Assembly: GCA_900770165.1 (NCBI GenBank)
Contig: CAAGJJ010000030.1
Coordinates: 1 to 9,207, forward strand
Length of the DNA: 9,207 nt
Direction of reading: 5' to 3'
DNA from: Clostridia bacterium
GTDB taxonomy: Bacteria > Bacillota > Clostridia > Oscillospirales > Acutalibacteraceae
The notes under the pieces are model-generated. The model did not search any database, had not been told where the DNA came from, and was given only the letters and a program-made list of their open reading frames with translations. Position numbers and translations under genes: made by a program. Shown here one piece after another: positions 5,530 to 9,207 of the stretch (the first letter of the stretch is position 1; the number at the start of each line of letters is the position of its first letter).

Positions 5530-6567
5530 ATGAGTTACAATTTTACAAAGCAGACACAGAATGAAACACATGAAAAGGCAGATTTTACATATTCTACTTT
5601 TTCTAAGAATGTAAGAGAGAATAACCTTTTAAAGGGTAATGGTTCAGTACTTTACGCAGCTAAGGATTATGCTGATGCACTTGGTAAGAAGATGGAAGAA
5701 GCTGACTTAAGAAGTGTACATTTTGATGAAGACGGTAATAAGCGTTATGACCGTATCACAGTAGATTATAAGACACTTGAAAAGTACAATAAGGAAACAG
5801 GTAAGACAGAGCCTATTCTTGGAGAAGATGGCAAGCCAATCCAGATTCCTACTCTTTCTGTTCCTGTTACATACAAGAACGAAGAAGGTAAGCGAGTAAC
5901 AGATAGTCTTGTACTTAACTTAAGAGACACAGATAAGGGTATGGAAATCTCTAATGTAAGAGCTGAAAGATTTATCAGACTTCCACAGGTTGACGGTAAG
6001 TATCCAAAGGAAAGTTTTGCTACAATTAAGTATGCAGACTTTGAAACAGGTCTTAATGATAAGGGAAAGGCTGTTGCAGCACTCTTTAAGGATGATGTTA
6101 ATATTATCCAGCACAGAGATAATACAAAGCTTACAGAGCTTGCTAAGTCACTTTCAGAGTACCTTAAGACTAATTCACCAAAGGTAATGGTTGAAAAGGA
6201 TGAAGGACAGGAAGAGAAGCAGGAAGTATATGCTACAACAGATTATAAGTATGGTAACATCACTGTTAATGGCAGACATAATGAACAGGTAGTATTATTC
6301 TTCAGAAACAACGGAGATGTCGGTATGGAAGATGTCAAGTTTAAGGGGAAGGGTGAAGCACCTGAAAAGACAGCTTTTGGACTTGATAACTTAGATGTAG
6401 TTAAGGATGATTCATTAAGACTTCTTGTTGAAGGTTTTGCTACTAATGTGCCATATAAGGAGCTTGTAGCTGAAAAGGAAGCTGCTAAGGCTGAAAAGTC
6501 TGAGATTGATATGTCAGAGGCTAATCCTTTTACATCACCTAAGAAGCAGCCAGAAGTAGAACGCTAA
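5530..6567 (+). CDS. Unrecognised 345-aa protein with extreme codon bias, probably abundant
   Basis: I start the gene at ATG 5530 because AAAAAGGAG lies 9 nt upstream; the longer frame from 5473 would run through the leader hairpins. The protein (MSYNFTKQTQNETHEK...) has no cysteine or tryptophan and no membrane segment. It alternates beta-type segments (IPTLSVPVTYKN, TDSLVLNLRDTDKGMEIS) with charged loops, and ends in a charged tail containing EIDMSEANPFTSPKKQ. All 40 lysines are AAG and all glutamines CAG, unlike the RecJ-like gene next door, which uses AAA freely. In low-GC Firmicutes such bias usually marks very highly expressed genes. Abundance, gene order after a RecJ-like nuclease and a conserved promoter block suggest a structural or nucleic-acid-coating role. 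That is inference; I do not recognise the family. Confidence 0.8.
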   Translation: MSYNFTKQTQNETHEKADFTYSTFSKNVRENNLLKGNGSVLYAAKDYADALGKKMEEADLRSVHFDEDGNKRYDRITVDYKTLEKYNKETGKTEPILGEDGKPIQIPTLSVPVTYKNEEGKRVTDSLVLNLRDTDKGMEISNVRAERFIRLPQVDGKYPKESFATIKYADFETGLNDKGKAVAALFKDDVNIIQHRDNTKLTELAKSLSEYLKTNSPKVMVEKDEGQEEKQEVYATTDYKYGNITVNGRHNEQVVLFFRNNGDVGMEDVKFKGKGEAPEKTAFGLDNLDVVKDDSLRLLVEGFATNVPYKELVAEKEAAKAEKSEIDMSEANPFTSPKKQPEVER

Positions 6568-6573
6568 AAACAT

Positions 6574-6588
6574 CTTCGCTTTGCGAAG
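6574..6588 (+). repeat. Short perfect hairpin just after the 345-aa gene
   Basis: CTTCGC-TTT-GCGAAG forms a 6-bp stem with a 3-nt loop, 7 nt after the stop codon. No U-run follows, so by itself it is unlikely to terminate transcription. It may protect the 3' end of an abundant mRNA. Confidence 0.5.
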
Positions 6589-6595
6589 CTGTACA

Positions 6596-6642
6596 AGTTT
6601 GACTTATGACGTTATATTTTACATAACCTAATAAGTCAAACT
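6596..6642. repeat. Bipartite 47-nt inverted repeat
   Basis: A perfect 12-bp outer arm (AGTTTGACTTAT 6596-6607, complementary to 6631-6642) surrounds a symmetrical 3-by-3 mismatch and a 5-bp inner arm (GTTAT 6611-6615 with ATAAC 6623-6627). A 7-nt loop closes it. It is longer and more regular than the true terminator downstream and has no U-run. It could be a protein-binding site, a replication or recombination site, or an mRNA-stabilising hairpin. Confidence 0.6.
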
Positions 6643-6685
6643 AAAGGCAATAAAACAATAAATGATTTTTGACTATAAAGTAAGA

Positions 6686-6725
6686 TAAAAAAGGGCAGGC
6701 ATAAAAACCTGTCCTTTTCGTTTTG
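6686..6725. terminator. Bidirectional rho-independent terminator
   Basis: The stem GGGCAGG (6693-6699) pairs with CCTGTCC (6708-6714) with one G-T pair and an 8-nt loop. It is preceded by A6 and followed by TTTTCGTTTT, so it can work in both directions. It closes the 345-aa gene from the left and the ADP-ribosyltransferase-like gene from the right. Confidence 0.8.
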
Positions 6726-6733
6726 CTTTTATT

Positions 6734-7319
6734 TTATAATCTATCAGGCTTTGATGATAAATTATTTACATCCACTACTATTTCATCTTCACCACGGCTA
6801 TTAAAATATGCAAAGCAATTTTCTTTTTTGACTGTAGCCTTAAGAATATGATTATCTTCACCTTTATATCTATTCATAAACCATTCCGCAGTATTTTTAT
6901 TCAAAGTCCATGATAAGCCTTTTTCTTTTCTTTTATGACCTACGCCCCTATAAATAGTAAATTCATCCGGCAGACTGTTAAATACCTTTAATTCCTCTTT
7001 AGACATTAAACTTCTTTTATCAGCTTTCTTAAACCACCGTATAAGCATATTTATAGGTACATTGATATCATCATTAGGATTCTCACTTAAAATCCAAGCA
7101 TCTTTAAAGAGTTTAGTAAAATCTTCAAGGCATAAATCATCTTTCCAATATTTAATCATTGCAAGTTTATATGGAGTATTAACCATAAAATAAATAGACC
7201 ATACATCTTCAGCTTCATCTATATGGTTAAATAAGATATCAGTCCATTTATTAAATCCATCTTTATTTGTTAAATCAAGCCATTCTCCGGATTCAGAATT
7301 ATACCAGTTACAAGTGTTA
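6734..7319 (-). pseudogene. ADP-ribosyltransferase-like gene, 3' part (interrupted by the IS element)
   Basis: This is the main part of a gene split by the tnpB element. Its 195 residues run from TNTCNWYNSESGEW to DRL, with stop TAA at 6734-6736. The N-terminal two thirds are helical. The C-terminal part has the pattern of an R-S-E ADP-ribosyltransferase: IYRGVG (the NAD-binding Arg, about residue 163 of the rejoined protein), LSWT (the Ser-x-Thr strand, about 175), and RGEDEIVVD (the E-x-E pair, about 216/218) after CFAYFNS. The family transfers ADP-ribose from NAD+ to a target; no target can be inferred. The apparent start here is a TTG lying in the end of the IS (7324-7322), preceded directly by TAG and without a ribosome binding site, so I do not accept it. 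Fold assignment is moderate; disruption is well supported. Confidence 0.75.
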
Positions 7320-7500
7320 GTCAACTACCCCGACCTACGGTTAACACCTTAGAGGTCGGAGCTTGTAACTGCCCTGTGGTATGACGGATTACTCCTTCCA
7401 CATTTTATCATTCAGTATTGCTACCAAAAGTGGCGTTACATCATAGGCACGTTGACTCGTACCTGTGTTATAGAGGTTTACTCCATAACAACTGCATCAG
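7320..7500 (-). ncRNA. Putative omega RNA scaffold (right-end guide RNA of TnpB)
   Basis: By family, TnpB uses an RNA that overlaps the 3' end of tnpB and the right end, with the guide taken from flanking DNA. Here the region after the tnpB stop holds a stem AGGCACG/CGTACCT (7445-7464, loop TTGACT) and a terminal stem CCGACCT/AGGTCGG (7330-7359). GGTAGTTGAC then runs to the edge. The guide would start at 7319 with TAACACTTGTAACTGG, from the interrupted gene. The 5' end of the RNA is not known and is drawn roughly. Confidence 0.55.
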
Positions 7501-8605
7501 ATACTAAAAGTTCTATTCCCATACGATACAGATTCATAGCTCCAATACGGTCATCATTCGATTTATAACCGCAATTTTTACAGCAGAAAAAGTGCATCTT
7601 CTTATTGCGATTTGCTTTTTTAGTATGACCACATTTAGGACAGGTTTGGCTTGTATAAGCAGGATTAACTTTTTCTACAAGCTGATGATGTCGTAAGGCT
7701 TTATAATACAGTTTTTGTTCTAAATCATAGTAAGACCATGATACAGATATGTAACGATTCTTTACTTTCACTCTTTCAGTAGCAGAACGGATTCCTGTTA
7801 AATCTTCGATAACAAACATAGTACCATCGGGGTTGGTTTCAACGAGTGCCTTAGAGATGCAGTGATTAATATCATTCATCCAACGGTTTTCTCGCTGACC
7901 GATTGTTTTTATTCTTCGTCTTGAAGATGGGGTACCGACTTGTTGCAACTGTTTACGCAGAGCCTTATAATGAGCACGTTTTTGTTTTATAGTATTACCA
8001 TTATAGAATGCTGATTTTCCTTTACTGTCGTATGTTGCAGCAAGAAATCTGATTCCACGGTCTATACCAACAATATTAGAAATATCTGATTTCTTTAATT
8101 CAGAAATTTCATATGTTGCAGGAATATGCAGATAAAACTTTCCGTGCTTATTAACAAGTTTAGCTGTACCAAATTTACAGTTATCAGTAAAATATTGTTC
8201 AAATCCATTCTTATAGAAGGATACCTTAATACGACCATTTAATGTATTAACAGAAAAAATATTGTTTTTAGAATTAAGAGAATAATCTCTATTCCATACA
8301 AGGTCTAACTGAGGAAGTCTGAATATAGGCTTAATCCATTCTTTTTGATTTTCAAGAACGGTTTTGTATTTAGCTATAACTGTGCGTACACAAGAAACAG
8401 CCATCTGGGAACGAAGACCATAAATTTCTCGTACCTGATGGTAAGTATCTTCCTGTACACTGTAACGGCTCAGATTATGAGTTTTATATATGTATTCCGA
8501 TACATAATTACAAGCATCAGAATAAGCCTTCATGGTATTGCAGAGTATCTGCTTATCAGAAAAATTCACTAAAATCTGAAGTTTTGCTGTAATTGTTTGT
8601 TGCAT
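7478..8605 (-). CDS. tnpB: TnpB RNA-guided endonuclease
   Basis: The 375-aa protein starts at ATG 8605, with GAGAGG 7 nt upstream; the in-frame TTG at 8611 is less likely. The N-terminal half is the helical/wedge region. The RuvC residues are all present: D182 in VGIDRG, E267 in FVIEDLTG, and D351/D352 in NDDRIGAMNL. A four-cysteine zinc ribbon (TCPKCG 321-326 and CCKNCG 341-346) lies between the second and third RuvC motifs. Length and order match complete TnpB proteins (about 370-400 aa). The family cuts double-stranded DNA next to a TAM, guided by omega RNA, and so favours retention of its element. Nothing suggests inactivation. It is the only gene of the element and has its own promoter. 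Confidence 0.95.
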   Translation of the reverse strand: MQQTITAKLQILVNFSDKQILCNTMKAYSDACNYVSEYIYKTHNLSRYSVQEDTYHQVREIYGLRSQMAVSCVRTVIAKYKTVLENQKEWIKPIFRLPQLDLVWNRDYSLNSKNNIFSVNTLNGRIKVSFYKNGFEQYFTDNCKFGTAKLVNKHGKFYLHIPATYEISELKKSDISNIVGIDRGIRFLAATYDSKGKSAFYNGNTIKQKRAHYKALRKQLQQVGTPSSRRRIKTIGQRENRWMNDINHCISKALVETNPDGTMFVIEDLTGIRSATERVKVKNRYISVSWSYYDLEQKLYYKALRHHQLVEKVNPAYTSQTCPKCGHTKKANRNKKMHFFCCKNCGYKSNDDRIGAMNLYRMGIELLVSDAVVME

Positions 8606-8634
8606 ATACAAGCCTCTCTTTCTTCACCAATGTT

Positions 8635-8663
8635 ATTATATCATATATTTTGGCGAAACCCAA
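8635..8663 (-). promoter_or_regulatory. tnpB promoter
   Basis: On the minus strand TTGGGT (-35, 8663-8658) is followed after exactly 17 nt by a perfect TATAAT (-10, 8640-8635). Transcription would start near 8628, about 23 nt before the tnpB ATG. It lies inside the element, so tnpB moves with its own promoter. Confidence 0.65.
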
Positions 8664-8679
8664 TATTAGAAATAAAAAT

Positions 8680-8743
8680 ACGCCGCTAAATCAAGCATTC
8701 CTCCCACGACTTGCAGAAGTCGGGGCTTCCTGCTCTGCGGCGT
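8680..8743. repeat. Structured left end of the IS element
   Basis: A GC-rich 7-bp outer arm (ACGCCGC 8680-8686 with GCGGCGT 8737-8743) encloses an inner hairpin: CCC-A-CGACTT, loop GCAG, AAGTCG-GGG (8703-8725, one bulged A). Hairpins near the left end are the recognition sites of IS200/IS605 transposases. On the minus strand the inner hairpin plus AGGAATGCTTGA also resembles a right-end signal of the same family. Confidence 0.65.
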
Positions 8744-8745
8744 TA

Positions 8746-8861
8746 GTGAAAGGATGTGAAGCTATTATTCCCCCTAAAAGCGGTTCTATTGGTACTGATT
8801 TACATATTAATTTAGATATCTCTTTAATTCCTTCTAAATTAGTTTCCTTATTATGCTTCAT
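8746..8861 (-). pseudogene. ADP-ribosyltransferase-like gene, 5' part
   Basis: ATG 8861 follows TGTGAGGTATAT (GAGG, 5 nt spacing) and opens MKHNKETNLEGIKEISKLIC. It reads 38 whole codons to HPF plus two bases (AC) before the element begins. In the present sequence translation would run on into the left end and stop at TGA 8693-8691, giving a 56-aa peptide. If the element is removed, the frame continues directly as ...ASHPF-TNTCNWYN... into the 3' part, for a 233-aa protein. This N-terminus alone has no recognisable motif. Confidence 0.75.
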
Positions 8862-9017
8862 ATATACCTCACAAAAAATATATCAGAATCATTTTTACTT
8901 TATTTATTAATCATTTTTTAGCTTTTTACTTTAAAAAATGCAATTTTCTTCTTTATTTATATTAATTTTATATTAATATTTCCAATAATTTATCTCTAAA
9001 TCATCAAAAAATAGCAA

Positions 9018-9039
9018 TTGGGTTAAAATTGGGTTAAAA
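9018..9039. repeat. Perfect 11-bp tandem repeat near rpmF
   Basis: TTGGGTTAAAA occurs twice with no gap (9018-9028 and 9029-9039), between the rpmF terminator and the accessory genes. Short direct repeats of this kind may mark an integration end or a regulatory site. Only one side is visible, so no attachment site can be confirmed. Confidence 0.5.
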
Positions 9040-9042
9040 TAG

Positions 9043-9078
9043 AAAAAACTGGACTGACCAAAAATCGGTCAAGCCCAG
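9043..9078 (-). terminator. rpmF terminator
   Basis: On the minus strand CTGGGCTTGACC (9078-9067) pairs, with a small bulge, with GGTCAGTCCAG (9059-9049) and is followed at once by TTTTTT. This is a standard rho-independent terminator 23 nt after the rpmF stop. Confidence 0.8.
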
Positions 9079-9100
9079 TATTTACGCCCTTTAGTAAGCA

Positions 9101-9207
9101 TTAGTCGATTGAGATGATTTCTTTCTTGTTGTAAGAACCACAAGACTTGCATACTCTATGAGGCATCATTAAAGCGCCACACTTTGAGCACTTTACAAGA
9201 TTTGGAG
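9101..9207 (-). CDS. rpmF: Ribosomal protein bL32, C-terminal part (5' end beyond the window)
   Basis: The 34 visible codons before TAA 9103-9101 read PNLVKCSKCGALMMPHRVCK and then SCGSYNKKEIISID. This is the C-terminal half of bL32, a small protein of the large ribosomal subunit. The two CxxC pairs form the zinc-binding ribbon of the common C+ type, so this looks like the ordinary chromosomal gene and not a zinc-independent spare copy. In many Firmicutes rpmF is followed closely by plsX and fatty-acid genes. Here it is followed by a terminator and accessory DNA, so the usual linkage is absent on this side. The assignment is certain from the sequence; the N-terminus is not visible. Confidence 0.95.
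   Translation of the reverse strand, partial: PNLVKCSKCGALMMPHRVCKSCGSYNKKEIISID

Larger units (their letters stand above)
7320..8745 (-). mobile_element. tnpB-only IS200/IS605-family element (about 1.43 kb)
   Basis: The element carries a single tnpB gene, a structured left end (8680-8743) and a right-end hairpin followed by GGTAGTTGAC (7329-7320). The left flank on the minus strand is TTCAC (8750-8746), a typical pentanucleotide target. There is no target duplication or terminal inverted repeat, as expected for this single-strand 'peel and paste' family. Both junctions share ACTAAC, so the exact edges are uncertain by a few bases. No tnpA is present, so movement would need a transposase in trans. 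Boundaries come from rejoining the interrupted gene in frame (116 + 586 bases = 234 codons including the stop). Confidence 0.85.

Noticed and set aside
7322..7324. TTG as the start of the ADP-ribosyltransferase-like protein
   Set aside because: It is made by the last bases of the IS right end (GTTGAC), is directly preceded by TAG and has no ribosome binding site; the true start lies beyond the element at 8861.
8593..8910. 105-codon plus-strand frame across the IS left end
   Set aside because: It crosses the element boundary antisense to tnpB and the interrupted gene, with no ribosome binding site and no plausible protein pattern.

Overview
The window is AT-rich DNA with AAGGAG-type ribosome binding sites and very short gene spacing. 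It looks like a low-GC Firmicute, probably a Clostridia/Lachnospiraceae-type host. The only certain housekeeping gene is the 3' end of rpmF (ribosomal protein bL32) at the right edge, read on the minus strand and closed by its own terminator. Everything to its left looks like accessory DNA, either an integrated phage/plasmid-like element or a genomic island. No integrase, structural phage gene or tRNA is visible in the window.

Region 1 (1-3172, minus strand) is a dense run of small, probably co-transcribed genes. It starts at a good sigma-A-like promoter (3348-3377) with a leader of about 170 nt. In order of transcription it carries a 154-aa protein, a 60-aa protein, an 86-aa protein, a 66-aa protein, a 57-aa acidic protein, a Lar-like restriction-alleviation zinc ribbon, a 71-aa protein, a NadM-like nicotinamide-nucleotide adenylyltransferase, a 61-aa zinc ribbon, a 60-aa protein and a second, truncated copy of the acidic-protein gene. 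The two acidic-protein genes are about 94% identical and bracket a five-gene block. This is the usual look of early/accessory phage or plasmid genes.

Region 2 (3173-6733, plus strand) holds two larger genes read away from region 1: a RecJ-like DHH phosphoesterase (573 aa) and an unrecognised 345-aa protein in which all 40 lysines are AAG, a sign of very strong expression. Both genes are preceded by the same 36-nt block (31/36 identical) at the same distance from a -10-like hexamer, so they probably share a promoter type or regulator. The 345-aa gene has two tandem hairpins in its leader, and a bipartite 47-nt inverted repeat plus a bidirectional terminator after it.

Region 3 (6734-8861, minus strand) is a gene for a probable ADP-ribosyltransferase-fold protein split by a 1.43-kb tnpB-only IS200/IS605-type element (about 7320-8745). 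Removing the element rejoins the gene in frame (233 aa) with no target duplication, and the left flank gives TTCAC as the probable target/TAM. The TnpB active site looks intact. Its omega RNA would take its guide from the interrupted gene, so it should recognise the uninterrupted allele.

Region 4 (8862-9207) is a short AT-rich spacer with a perfect 11-bp tandem repeat, then the rpmF terminator and the rpmF 3' end. The change from accessory to core DNA is probably in this spacer.
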